A stretch of 64,000 bases of DNA, from contig NZ_CP049255.1 in NCBI RefSeq assembly GCF_011047135.1, forward strand, positions 2,356,001-2,420,000, read 5' to 3'. A program made the position numbers and the translations under genes. The notes below the pieces were generated by a model that was not told the DNA's origin, did not search any database, and saw only the letters and a program-made list of their open reading frames with translations. The DNA comes from Microbacterium endophyticum. Lineage in GTDB: Bacteria > Actinomycetota > Actinomycetes > Actinomycetales > Microbacteriaceae. Of the stretch, positions 54,201-63,093 are shown one piece after another (within the stretch, counting starts at the first letter, position 1; each line of letters opens with the position of its first letter).

Positions 54201-54568
54201 ATGCCCATACGAATGGTCGAGCTGGCGCACGTCACCGCGATGCTGAACGGTCGGTGCGATAGCGCGAGCATTCATGCGCTCGCGCTATCCGACTCGCTAC
54301 CGCAAGACCAGCTTGTGCCATGTGGTATTCAAGCCGCGGCCAGCACAGGGGATACGTTCCGAGTCAAGTACGGGCGAGCGCGCGACCTTGGGGCAACTGT
54401 GCTTGGGCTCGAAGAAGTCTTGGCTGCTCTTGCATCGCTCGGCCCCGCGCCGGTAGCTATGTGCCTCTTGGGAGGGGATATCGGGACCTTGCTATCGTCT
54501 TCAGCGATGAAGCGCTCGCGAATGTGATTGAAGTGCTCTACGCGGACCCAAGGACAATGAGCACTTGA
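54201..54568 (+). pseudogene. Frameshifted small immunity-like gene
   Basis: Starts at ATG 54201 with GGAAGG upstream. The first frame reads 'MPIRMVELAHVTAMLNGR' to 'ALASLGPAPVAMCLLGG'. After about 54475 the second frame carries on 'YRDLAIVFSDEALANVIEVL' and 'YADPRTMST' to 54568. The same C-terminus ('IGVLYADPRTMG') recurs in the fragment at 57230-57394, proving the second frame was coding. Family unknown. Confidence 0.6.
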
Positions 54569-54742
54569 GGTCAGCAAGGCAGACGAAGGCCGGGGCGTCA
54601 CCTTCATGGGCGGGTGTTGTTCGCTGTTAAAGGCGTGCTCCGGACGACTTATGATTCCTCGCTTCACCGTTCGAGGTCTCGACGAAGCTCAAGTCGGGCG
54701 CGGGTTCCGTAATTGACGGAGCCGACTTTCGGGGAAGCTGAA

Positions 54743-54886
54743 GATCTACCACCACGGCACGAGGTCAAAAGCGAACGAGGACCAAGTAGTTGGCCTCGAG
54801 CCGGCCGCTGTGTGGCCTCGGTGGGAACTTATCGAGCGTCTTGTGAGTGGGTCCGCACCGTAACTCTTCTTGTTCTCGGCCGCGCG
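54743..54886 (+). repeat. Copy of the 3' end of the Imm26-like gene
   Basis: 144 bases match 60912-61055 base for base over most of the length (shared GATCTACCACCACGGCACGA and TATCGAGCGTCTTGTGAGTG). The rest of that gene is absent here. Confidence 0.85.
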
Positions 54887-54930
54887 ACACACGAGACCCT
54901 CGAACAGGTGGTGGGCCACAGCATCCTTTT

Positions 54931-55140
54931 CGGCCCAGCCGTGGGCGCTGCTGCGCGGGCTTTCGCGCGTGCAGCGTCTGCTGTGGTCCGCACGGTTTCG
55001 AATGCGACCCGTGCGGGCGTGGGCAAAGCTGGAATAGTGTTTAAACCCGCGATGTCAGCATGCATGAGCCGCGCCGCATCGGCAGATGAAGTCACGGCTA
55101 ACACCACCCACACCCACTATGTCTACGGCGGCGCAATTGG
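54931..55140 (+). pseudogene. Scrap of a second Rhs gene (pre-Hint hinge and Hint end)
   Basis: 54931-55080 matches 50231-50380 of the intact Rhs gene with no gap and roughly 88 percent identity. Then 'EVTANTTHTHYVYGG' resembles the last Hint strand ('VDTTHTYYVDAG'), so most of the Hint domain is deleted. It directly precedes the immunity gene at 55154. The remnant shows that another toxin tip once stood here. Confidence 0.8.
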
Positions 55141-55153
55141 ATACATACAGACG

Positions 55154-55618
55154 ATGACGACACGTGAAGAGATCATCAGAAGTCTCCGGGCTGAGCTTGT
55201 GAGGTATGGGTTTGCGGGACGTGGACGCAGCTTGCGGATCGTTCGACCAGAGGTCGCGTGGCTGATTCATCTCGAGCTGATCCCCAGAACATCCCAGGTC
55301 GGGGTGTGTGTAGGGATATGCCCGGCCGTGCTGGCGTGCGACGGATGGCCGACACGCGCGAATGACTGTCCGATTATTCTCTACCCGGCTAGCGGCGGGG
55401 CGGAGATGTTCGGTCACGACACGGGGGAGACCTGGCAGGCTCTGGACTCGGAGAGCACGCTGACCGAGGAGGCGCGCAACGAGGTACTCGACCGTCTGGC
55501 GGATGCAATGTGGTCTGCCTCGGAAGAGACCGCGACGCTGGATGAGCTGAAAAGGGCTAGCGCGGCGGGCAAGCTCACAGCGTTCGTTCACAAGGATGCT
55601 CGGGCGCTCCTAGGATGA
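55154..55618 (+). CDS. Immunity-like protein, family not recognised
   Basis: 154 residues from ATG 55154; the longer open frame upstream is Rhs debris and is rejected. 'MTTREEIIRSLRAELVRYG', 'EVAWLIHLELIPRTSQVG' and 'FGHDTGETWQALDSESTL' followed by a C-terminal 'EARNEVLDRLADAMWSASEE' helix. A broken paralogue exists at 51840-52028. It overlaps the next gene by 4 bases. Likely an immunity protein on context. Confidence 0.65.
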   Translation: MTTREEIIRSLRAELVRYGFAGRGRSLRIVRPEVAWLIHLELIPRTSQVGVCVGICPAVLACDGWPTRANDCPIILYPASGGAEMFGHDTGETWQALDSESTLTEEARNEVLDRLADAMWSASEETATLDELKRASAAGKLTAFVHKDARALLG

Positions 55619-56238
55619 CAGCCATGGTGTGGGGGCAGATCGCGGAGCGACTTGTGGGGTTCGGGTTTAAGAAGCGTGCTGGCATGATCTTCACTCGTGA
55701 ACTCGCGGACGATATGATCGGCTGGGTTGGTCTGAATACCGCGAGTCGGCACACGGCGGTAGGCGAGTTTGAGGTCAATCCGGTCGTGGGAGTACGCCAT
55801 CAGGGCATAGAGCGTGTGGTGGCAGAACTCCGGGGCAAGCGGTTTCATGCCTATGAGCCGCCGACAGTATGTAGTCCGATTGGCTACATCATGCCTGATG
55901 CGCGGTATCGAGCGTGGATGGTGAGCACTTTAGAGACGTCGAATACATCTGTGGGCGAACTGACGGATGCGATTCAGGAGTATGCCGTGCCTTTTATGGA
56001 GGCGTCGGCGAGTGTTGAATCTGTTTGTGATCTCATGGATCAACGTTTGGGATTTGACCATCAACTCGCCTACCGGCGTCCTGTGGGTTGGTGGCTTGCG
56101 GGTGACCACAATCGAGCTATCGCTCTCCTCGATGCGACCGAAGCAGACATTCGCGACGAGGACAACGCTTACGCGGTGGAGTTGCGCGCTTTTATCGAGG
56201 CGTTTCGTGTGCGCTTTCTGGGGAGTTCTCCGGATTGA
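55615..56238 (+). CDS. DUF4304-like / immunity-type protein
   Basis: 207 residues coupled to the preceding gene. 'WGQIAERLVGFGFKKRAGMI', then 'GWVGLNTASRHTAVGEFEVN' resembles the DUF4304-style opening (helix, then 'F.k....f.r'), while the rest ('PVVGVRHQGIERVVAELRG') is unfamiliar. Probably a second immunity or accessory protein. Confidence 0.58.
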   Translation: MTAMVWGQIAERLVGFGFKKRAGMIFTRELADDMIGWVGLNTASRHTAVGEFEVNPVVGVRHQGIERVVAELRGKRFHAYEPPTVCSPIGYIMPDARYRAWMVSTLETSNTSVGELTDAIQEYAVPFMEASASVESVCDLMDQRLGFDHQLAYRRPVGWWLAGDHNRAIALLDATEADIRDEDNAYAVELRAFIEAFRVRFLGSSPD

Positions 56239-56545
56239 CGCGGAACGCGATTGCGTACGTCGCGAGCTGGTCTGCTGCCTGCGCCGCGATGTCCGCAAAC
56301 TCGCCGGTGGGCGTATCAACGCAGTGGAGCCGAATCGCGACGGGCTGCCCGACTGTCTCGGGGTAGTGCTCCGCCAACAAGCCATCGAGAGCATATCCGG
56401 CGTACGTGTTGATCTTGTTCTGTAGTTGCGTGGCCTGCGCGGCATCCGATCCCCAAGGCCGCGACTCGACCATGACAAGAAGGTAGGTGCCGTCGGCATC
56501 TTGCGCGACGAGGTCGATCGTGTTCGTGTCAGCTATTCCAGACAT
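56192..56545 (-). CDS. DUF6572-like protein
   Basis: 117 residues from ATG 56545 (AAGGAC 9 bases upstream). 'SGIADTNTIDLVAQDADGTY' and 'LVMVESRPWGSDAAQATQLQ' followed by 'KINTYAGYALDG' match the small DUF6572 family. It is the only gene in the array on the minus strand and overlaps the end of the previous gene by 47 bases. Function unknown; often found beside immunity genes. Confidence 0.72.
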   Translation of the reverse strand: MSGIADTNTIDLVAQDADGTYLLVMVESRPWGSDAAQATQLQNKINTYAGYALDGLLAEHYPETVGQPVAIRLHCVDTPTGEFADIAAQAADQLATYAIAFRVNPENSPESAHETPR

Positions 56546-56685
56546 TCCAGTCCGTCCTTTCGGTTTGGTGTCCATGCCATGGTGAGCCCTGCGCACAGAT
56601 CAGTAGGCTCAAATTCAGTAGGCGCGAAACGCCCGTTTGGGCGCGTTCGCGCTTCTTGAAGAATAAGTGTGATTCGGAGGCTGCC

Positions 56686-57161
56686 GTGACTGACGAAGTG
56701 CCGAGAGCGTCGTGGGAAACTCCGATTTTGGAGCGACTCGCCGAGGTGGGTTTTGAGTTCCGTTCCTTGGCTGAACTGCGGAGTTCGGGTGTTCGGTATC
56801 GCGGAGCTATTCCGATTCTTATTGAGGCTCTTCGAGCGACGACAGAGCCGAGAGCGCTGGAGCAGATCGTGCGGGCTCTGAGCGTGCCGTGGGCAAAGCC
56901 CGCAGCGACGCCCGAACTGATTGAGGTGTTTCGGCGAGTGGATGACGCGTCGGGGCTAGGCCCTCGGTGGGCTGTAGGTAATGCGTTAGAGGTGACGTGC
57001 TTATTGACCTTTTGTCGGATCCAGATGTCAATGGGCATGCGGTGAGCGCGCTCGCGAAGCTGAAGGTTCCGCGCGCGCGTGTAGGTCTGGAGAAAATGAC
57101 AAACGATCGACGAACGTGGGTACGTGCCGCCGCGCGGAAGGCACTGACGAAGCTCGCTTGA
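56686..57161 (+). pseudogene. Frameshifted HEAT-repeat immunity-like gene
   Basis: Starts at GTG 56686 (GGAGG 5 bases upstream). The first frame gives 'PILERLAEVGFEFRSLAELR' and 'RYRGAIPILIEALRATTEPR'. At about 57000 the frame changes and continues 'LIDLLSDPDVNGHAVSALAK' and 'DRRTWVRAAARKALTKLA' to TGA 57161. The two halves form continuous HEAT repeats. One frameshift in a coding gene, or a sequencing error, explains it. Confidence 0.7.
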
Positions 57162-57229
57162 TTGTCAACGAATGTAGCGTTCCGCACGTCCAAGAGTGCT
57201 CTGGAAAGGTGGGCAGCGCACTACGAGAT

Positions 57230-57394
57230 CGCCCTCACCTTCTCCTCGGCGGGTTCGACCGCTCGCCATGTGCTTTGTTGAGCGGAGCTGGTGAGGTCGC
57301 ACTCGTCTTTAGCGGCATGGAAACATCGCGTGTTATCGGCGTTCTCTATGCGGATCCGAGAACAATGGGGATGGCATCGGCTGATTCTTTTTAA
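57230..57394 (+). pseudogene. C-terminal fragment of the 54201-type immunity gene
   Basis: Reads 'HLLLGGFDRSPCALLSG', 'EVALVFSGMETSRVIGVLYA', 'DPRTMGMASADSF', the same C-terminus as in 54201-54568. The 5' part is missing. Confidence 0.55.
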
Positions 57395-57408
57395 GGAGGG
57401 TTTCGACC

Positions 57409-57996
57409 ATGATCGGCACAGAAATTCCGTCCTCGCTCGATCGAGTTGAAGCGGCGCTGCGTGTGCTCGACCGACATGTTCTGCTTGACGCCCTACAGGA
57501 GGGGCTGTCGGGCGCGGCCGCTGGAGAGCAACTTGCGGGTGTCGGCCTTGTTGCTACCGAGGAACTCGAACAGCTCTACCGGTGGCGAAATGGCACTTCA
57601 GCGACTGTGGCTTCGCTTGATGACATCCAGATTTTTCCGGGGTACTCCTTCCTCTCTATTGAGGAAGCTGTCGCCAACTACCGCGTGTTCCTTGCTGATC
57701 GCCGATGGGTAGAAGGTTGGTTTCCCGTGTTCGCAAATGGCGGCGGTGACTTCTATTTCGTCGACTTGAAGGCCGCCCAGAGCCGTGCAGTTCGACATTT
57801 CTGCATCGACGAGCTCGAGTACCCGCCCGAGTTCTTGTCACTGAGCGCGATGATACAGACCTTGGCAGAGTGCTTCGAGCGCGGGGTCTTCTTCGTTGAT
57901 CCCAACGGCTATCTTGAAATGGATGATCAAGCCTTCATCGAGCTGGCGGCCGAGATGAATCCAGACGTCGCCTACTGGCGCGAACTCGCTCGCTAG
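57409..57996 (+). CDS. SMI1/KNR4 (SUKH) family immunity protein
   Basis: 195 residues with a strong AAGGAGG 8-14 bases upstream of ATG 57409. The SUKH fold is visible as 'TEELEQLYRWRNGT', 'IQIFPGYSFLSIEEAVANYR', 'WFPVFANGGGDFYFVDLKA' and 'YPPEFLSLSAMIQTLAECFE'. SUKH proteins are broad immunity proteins against polymorphic toxins. No cognate toxin is adjacent. Confidence 0.85.
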   Translation: MIGTEIPSSLDRVEAALRVLDRHVLLDALQEGLSGAAAGEQLAGVGLVATEELEQLYRWRNGTSATVASLDDIQIFPGYSFLSIEEAVANYRVFLADRRWVEGWFPVFANGGGDFYFVDLKAAQSRAVRHFCIDELEYPPEFLSLSAMIQTLAECFERGVFFVDPNGYLEMDDQAFIELAAEMNPDVAYWRELAR

Positions 57997-58017
57997 CGTC
58001 CGATTCTTCGAGCGGCG

Positions 58018-58962
58018 TTGACGGCGAATATTGAGGTACTGAGTGTGCTTCTGAGTTCTTTGGAAAGTTCCGTGTTGAAGCCGCTCGACGCTGGAAAAGG
58101 GGCGATCGCTGTCTGCCTTCCCCCCCCCGGCATCCCCGGCGCGTTCGTGGGTCAGATTGGCGAGATTCAGGAAGTGATCTTGACACCCCGGTTCGAGGGT
58201 GAGTCGCTCCCGCCGGTGACAGGCGTGTATCTCATCTACGTGTACAGGCATCGCGTCACTGAAGAGGCAGTAGATGTGTCTGCGCTGACGATTGACAAGC
58301 TCTTGTTGCCCCCGGTGTTTATCAATCGGATGCCGTGGTCGAAAGGATTCTTCAAAACCGTCGCGCACGCGGAATTCACCCCACACGATCGTCTCCAGCA
58401 CCCCTGCTATTGGAACTCGGCTCGAATGTCGTACGTCGATGAAAATGACGTTCCGATCACGCTAGAAGAAGATCACGTCCCGGGCGTCTGGGGGCTTGTG
58501 AGCTACAGATGGTTGGACGATCGGATTAGTGACGCGTTGCGGTTCGAACGGGTTCCGGAAGACGTCGTTCCCGTGTTGGGCATTAATGGCGTCGTGGGCG
58601 GGGTGACTCCCGCTAACGACGAGTGGACCACGGCGATCAGCGATCTGTTCTTCGATGTCATGGCCTTGAGGGAGGGGGTGGCATCGAGCGCGAAGCTCAA
58701 CATAGAGTTTCACGTTCCCGGGAACCTTTTTGTGCCCGAGTTCGATGGTGTGCGTATCGGGGCTTTTAGGGAAAGCGACAACCTGTTGAAGGTGCAAGTC
58801 GCGTTGCCGGCAGAGGCTCCGGCGAATGCGCGTGCCGAGGTGTTGAGCGCGATGGAACGCGCCTTCGATGCGGCGGATTCTTGGGCGGGGGAGCAGCGTG
58901 AACCGTTCGTTACCGTCGTGCTGCGCGAGCTCGTGGCAGCACTCAAAGCGCGCGAGGAATAG
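58018..58962 (+). CDS. Large immunity-like protein, family unknown
   Basis: 314 residues from TTG 58018, 21 bases after the SUKH gene, so likely the same transcript. There are two soluble halves: 'AVCLPPPGIPGAFVGQIGEI' and 'GLVSYRWLDDRISDALRFER', later 'LNIEFHVPGNLFVPEFDGVR'. No signal peptide, membrane helix or catalytic motif is seen. I do not recognise the family. Confidence 0.62.
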   Translation: MTANIEVLSVLLSSLESSVLKPLDAGKGAIAVCLPPPGIPGAFVGQIGEIQEVILTPRFEGESLPPVTGVYLIYVYRHRVTEEAVDVSALTIDKLLLPPVFINRMPWSKGFFKTVAHAEFTPHDRLQHPCYWNSARMSYVDENDVPITLEEDHVPGVWGLVSYRWLDDRISDALRFERVPEDVVPVLGINGVVGGVTPANDEWTTAISDLFFDVMALREGVASSAKLNIEFHVPGNLFVPEFDGVRIGAFRESDNLLKVQVALPAEAPANARAEVLSAMERAFDAADSWAGEQREPFVTVVLRELVAALKAREE

Positions 58963-59086
58963 TTTGTGTGCCCCGATGAGTACTGTGGGCACGTCAATGT
59001 ACTTATTTCACTGGCCACCAAGCGAGATTCCATGCATTGGGTAGCCGTGGGCGAGTTCGAGGAAGCTTGTTGTCAGGAGGTTACCC

Positions 59087-59647
59087 GTGAGTCAAAGTGC
59101 ACGTATCTATCGGCCGGATTTGCCTGAAGACGATTTCGAGTGGGCGTTGCCCGTCGACCCTGATGACTTTGAAACCATCCAGACGCTGCCCCAGCGGACT
59201 GTCGGTTCGGTATGGCGTCCAATTCGCATGGCTCTCATCAAGGAGGATGAAGGTGCGCCCGTGATGCGGCGCGCTGACATGCCTTGGCTAGGTCGTCATG
59301 TCCTTGTGCTCCGTGACGAGGCGATCGAAGTGGTAGGACCGCTGCTGCGACCGCATGGCGAGCTTTTGCCATTGGTATGTGACTATGCGCGTCTGATGCT
59401 GTTTTCGGCCCCTCTCATTGCGGGAGTTCTCGATGAAGAACGCTCGAAAACTGTTCGTTTCCGCGCCGGGGGGATCATGTCTTTGACTGAGCCGGTCTTC
59501 CGTGTGGAGGCGCTTGGGAGTAGCCAGGTGTTCAAACTGGCGGAGATGCCGCGCGGGTCCCTCTATCTGCGGGCTGAACTCGTCGAAGCGATTTTGGCAA
59601 CGGGGATGACGTCGGGCACGAATTTCAAAGCGGTCTTCGAGGGGTAG
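59087..59647 (+). CDS. Imm11/DUF1629-like immunity protein
   Basis: 186 residues from GTG 59087 (AGGAGG 9 bases upstream). The closing pattern 'LYLRAELVEAILATGMTSGT' + 'NFKAVFEG' matches DUF1629/Imm11 ('vvSerl.dai...gltG..F..v'). Earlier 'HVLVLRDEAIEVVGPLL' is also typical. It protects against an unidentified toxin. Confidence 0.72.
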   Translation: MSQSARIYRPDLPEDDFEWALPVDPDDFETIQTLPQRTVGSVWRPIRMALIKEDEGAPVMRRADMPWLGRHVLVLRDEAIEVVGPLLRPHGELLPLVCDYARLMLFSAPLIAGVLDEERSKTVRFRAGGIMSLTEPVFRVEALGSSQVFKLAEMPRGSLYLRAELVEAILATGMTSGTNFKAVFEG

Positions 59648-59834
59648 GTGCGCTGCGAGGGGGTTTCTCCCGGGCGCGCTATCTGGGGTCACGCAGAGCT
59701 TGCACGGATGACCACGGCACCTCTGCAACGTGGATGCAGCGGGGCATTGAGTGCGTAGGGTTGCGCCATGAGCCGATTTCCGTCCGGTCAGGGGCACGCT
59801 GCCGTCGACTCCTTCAGAACGCCAGGCTACTGAA

Positions 59835-60276
59835 ATGCCTAAGTTTTTGTCTGAGCTGTTTGCAGAGCAGGAGGCCACAGTTGTTGACTGGTATGGCCCG
59901 CTGTACGGTCTGTATGAGTTGCCCGGGAATATATCCGAGTTGACGATCCGCTTCGTCGATGCGATTGCGCAGCCTCCTCAGGGAGTCCGGTTGCGTATAC
60001 GGGGAGGAAGTTTCGTGTTGCTCGGCGAGCGATTCGAGAATCTCGTTTTCTGGAACGACACAGCCGCACCTGAACAGAGCCTCACGATCGAATGGAAGCG
60101 GGGGGCAGCCCGGTCAATACGTGTGGCGGACCCTAGGCGTGATGCAGGCCTGGCTCGGCAACGCGGGAATGCGTGCAACGACCGAGCAGCCTGGTCGGGT
60201 CGTGCTCGGATGCAGCGACGGCGAAGGGGAGCCTGATTTCGAAGACTTGGTCGTCGAAATCCTCACGAACGCCTGA
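59835..60276 (+). pseudogene. Frameshifted immunity-like gene (G-run slip)
   Basis: The first frame from ATG 59835 reads 'DWYGPLYGLYELPGNISELT' and 'VLLGERFENLVFWND'. At a run of six G near 60100 the coding continues in the next frame as 'GQPGQYVWRTLGVMQAWLG' and 'CSDGEGEPDFEDLVVEILTN' to 60276. A homopolymer slip is the obvious cause, possibly phase-variable or a sequencing error. Family unknown. Confidence 0.65.
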
Positions 60277-60618
60277 ATGCCCAAAGTCGGTCTCGGAGAC
60301 GTGCTGCTCAAGGGGCTGGCTGGGGTTTACGCGTGCTGTACCCGGTAGTTCTCTTCGATCGGGTGCCCACGCTGCGGTGGACGATGTTCACTGCGGGCAG
60401 GGTGCACCCCGTCCGCAGCTGCTCTGCATTGACGCTCCCAGCGGCGCGATTGAGGTCGCGGGCCAGCGCGCGCACGGTAGCGTTATGGAGCGACACTGCT
60501 CCCGCCGTCGTTGACGTCCGAGTGATCTCAGGGCGTGACGGTGAGGCATCCGCTCGATTCTGGAGTTGGTCGCGAGGGCTGAGGCGGTCGCGGTGCGGAA
60601 CGAGTTCGGGGAGTAAAA
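60277..60618. other. Unassigned stretch before the Imm26-like gene
   Basis: 342 bases without a convincing gene. Short open frames exist on both strands but lack coding texture. Confidence 0.35.
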
Positions 60619-61032
60619 GTGGGACGCAGAAGGCCTGTTGTGGGGTCAGTGGTTCAATTTCCTCTTCCGGGTGGAGGGTTCGCATACGGGCGTGTGTTGA
60701 GGGATGCATCCGTTGCGTTCTACTGCACGAGATCGAACGAACCCGGCATGCCGCCGATAGGTGAGCGTGAGTACGAGTTCGTCGTTGGGGTGTATGACGA
60801 TGTTCTCCGTGCGGAGGACGTGCCTGTCGTTGGCCATGACCCTGGTGTGGGGCCGGAGGATGAGTGGCCTCCGCCTTATGTCATCCGGGATGCTCTTACG
60901 GGGAGGCCGACGATCTACCACCACGGCACGAGGTCAAAAGCGAACGAGGACCAAGTAGTAGGCCTCGAGCCCGCCGCAGTGTGGGCTCGGTGGCACCTTA
61001 TCGAGCGTCTTGTGAGTGGGTCAGCACCGTAA
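60619..61032 (+). CDS. Imm26-like immunity protein
   Basis: 137 residues from GTG 60619. 'GSVVQFPLPGGGFAYGRVLR' is the Imm26 signature opening (G-D/S-V-x-x-(I/F)-P-L-x-x-G-x-F-x-Y-x-x-V-L), and 'TIYHHGTRSKANEDQVVGLE' follows. Its 3' third is duplicated at 54743-54886. It is the last gene of the immunity array. Confidence 0.78.
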   Translation: MGRRRPVVGSVVQFPLPGGGFAYGRVLRDASVAFYCTRSNEPGMPPIGEREYEFVVGVYDDVLRAEDVPVVGHDPGVGPEDEWPPPYVIRDALTGRPTIYHHGTRSKANEDQVVGLEPAAVWARWHLIERLVSGSAP

Positions 61033-61177
61033 TTCTTCTTGTTGTCGGCCGCGCGCCGCCGCCAGATAGGCGTCGCCATCAAACAGATCGCCACTCAGGC
61101 GTTCATCTCCGCCCGAATCATTTTCACGACCGCGGCGGTATCTCGGCCAAGCTGAGTCGCGACATCGTTGAGATCAT

Positions 61178-61210
61178 AAAAAGAGCCCGGCCATCGGCCG
61201 GGCTCTTTTT
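61178..61210. terminator. Strong bidirectional terminator between Imm26 and flotillin genes
   Basis: Perfect 15-bp stem (AAAAAGAGCCCGGCC) with loop ATC; T5 and A5 tracts are part of the stem, so it serves both the plus-strand array and the minus-strand flotillin gene. Its core is identical to the IS481 hairpin at 7997-8025. Confidence 0.85.
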
Positions 61211-61233
61211 ATGTCTTGCCGGGTGTGAGGCTT

Positions 61234-62802
61234 CTAGGAAGCGGCGGGGTCAGCCGGTGCAGCAGGAGAACCCTGAGAAGTCGCGTTGATCCCGGCTCCG
61301 ATTCCTCGGCCGACAGCCTGGCCCTGGATGATCGCAGCCAGATCGAGGCCAGTTGCGGCCTCCACGCTGTCGAACACCGCGCGCATGGCCTTGGCGTTCT
61401 CGGCGCCGACGACGCTGGATGCACCGTCAGTGCCACCACCGCCACCGATGATCGAGACGCTTCCGATCGCCGCGTAGCCCTTGGCGAACTCCGCCATCAT
61501 CGACGGCAGCACATCCAGCACGCGCTGCGAGAGGATCGCTTCCTGGTTCGAGGCAATGGCCTGCGCTTCGGCCTCCACAGCCGCGGCGCGCGCCTCACCT
61601 TCGGCGCGGATCGCGTCGGCCTCGGCTTGAGCACGCAAGCGACGCGCACTGGCTTCGGCATCAGCGAGCGAGCGGAGAGCGCCAGCCTCACCGGCAGCCT
61701 TCGCCTCGGCGGCCGCTGCCTCACCACCGGCACGAGCCTTGTCGGCCTCCGCCTGCTGCTCGGCGATGCGCGTACGGGCCTCGGCTTCTTTCACCTTCTC
61801 GATCGCAGCAGCTTCGGCTGAGCGCTCGCGCGTGTACAACTCGGCTTGCGCCCGAGTCTCGGCTTCGTAGCGTTGTGCGTCCGCAACGCGCTTGACGTCG
61901 GCATCCAACTGCGCCTGCTTGTTCTCCGCCTGCTGCTGCAGCACCGCCTGCTCGGCCTGCGCGCGGGCGAGATGGCCAGCCTGCTCCGCCTCGGCGCGAG
62001 CGCGACCGACGCCGGAATCCGCGTTGGCGGTGTTGGTGTCGAGATCGGTCTGCTCGATCAGATTGGCTTCTTTGTTCGCGATGACCTTCTGGTTGATCGC
62101 GCGGTCGGCATTGGTCTCGGCGATCTCTGCCGCCTGGCGCTTCGCCTGAATCTCGGGGGCGCCGAGTGACTGGATGTAGCCCGTGGCATCCGTGATGCCC
62201 TTGATCTGGAAGGAGTCGAGGATCAGGCCCTGCTCGGCAAGCTCGTTGGATACGTCGGCCGCGATTTGGTCGGAGAACTTCTTGCGCTCCCGCATCAGCT
62301 CGACAACCGATAGTGTCGCCACAATCCCGCGAAGGGCACCTTCGAGCTGCTCGGTCGTGAACTGCTCGATGGCCTTGTCTTGCGACGCGAAGCGCTCGGC
62401 AGCACGCCGTACGAGCAGCGGGTCGGAGCCGATCTTCACGATCGCGACACCGTCGACGTTCAACGTGACGTTGTCGAGCGACTGTGCTTCTGCGTTCAGC
62501 GACACCTGACGGGAGCGCAAAGAGATGATCTCGTGACGCTGCGTAATGGGGTTCACCAGCGACTTGCCGTTGACGATAACCGTCACCGGCGACTCCGACA
62601 TCTCGGAGCGCAGCGCACCATCCGTGTCTGTCACGGTGCTCTGCACCTTCTGCTTGCGACCTGAAATCACGAGGGCCTCATCTGCGCGAGCGACCTTGAT
62701 CCAGCTCTTCGCAAATATCAACACGATCAAACCGATGATGATCGCCGTAACCACGCTGATTCCTACGATGGTCAGAATGCCGACCGTCTCGTCGATTTTC
62801 AC
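61234..62802 (-). CDS. Flotillin-family membrane protein
   Basis: 522 residues from GTG 62802 (AGGGAG 6 bases upstream); ATG 62817 is an alternative. One N-terminal helix 'ILTIVGISVVTAIIIGLIVL' is followed by the PHB/SPFH domain (about 35-210, 'SRQVSLNAEAQSLDNVTLNV') and a long Ala/Glu-rich coiled coil (about 215-420). A Gly-rich C-terminus with 'IIGGGGG' closes the protein. Flotillins organise membrane microdomains. It is monocistronic, ending at the shared terminator. Confidence 0.9.
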   Translation of the reverse strand: MKIDETVGILTIVGISVVTAIIIGLIVLIFAKSWIKVARADEALVISGRKQKVQSTVTDTDGALRSEMSESPVTVIVNGKSLVNPITQRHEIISLRSRQVSLNAEAQSLDNVTLNVDGVAIVKIGSDPLLVRRAAERFASQDKAIEQFTTEQLEGALRGIVATLSVVELMRERKKFSDQIAADVSNELAEQGLILDSFQIKGITDATGYIQSLGAPEIQAKRQAAEIAETNADRAINQKVIANKEANLIEQTDLDTNTANADSGVGRARAEAEQAGHLARAQAEQAVLQQQAENKQAQLDADVKRVADAQRYEAETRAQAELYTRERSAEAAAIEKVKEAEARTRIAEQQAEADKARAGGEAAAAEAKAAGEAGALRSLADAEASARRLRAQAEADAIRAEGEARAAAVEAEAQAIASNQEAILSQRVLDVLPSMMAEFAKGYAAIGSVSIIGGGGGTDGASSVVGAENAKAMRAVFDSVEAATGLDLAAIIQGQAVGRGIGAGINATSQGSPAAPADPAAS

Positions 62803-63093
62803 GTCAGACTCCCTCATGCGTGCAGGCTCGTTCGGGGAGCGTGGATGCCCGGACCCAGGCTGCGCCAGACCCCCAGTGCTGCTGCAGAGCGCCCTCGCGC
62901 GGGGTTTCTGATAAGCCACCCGCTGCAAGATCGTTCTGGCAGAACCACCCCGAAGTCACTCTAGCGACACTCGGATGCCGCGATTCCACCCCCGCGCTTC
63001 ACCACCCACGAGTGCTCAGATCGACTAGCGCTGAGGCTGATTTCCCCGGGCTCGCCGTCTGGGCGCGTTTTAGGGTCATGCCATACTGACGAG

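Noticed and set aside
60308..60764. Overlapping open frames on both strands before the Imm26-like gene
   Set aside because: None has coding texture, start context or similarity to the other immunity proteins.
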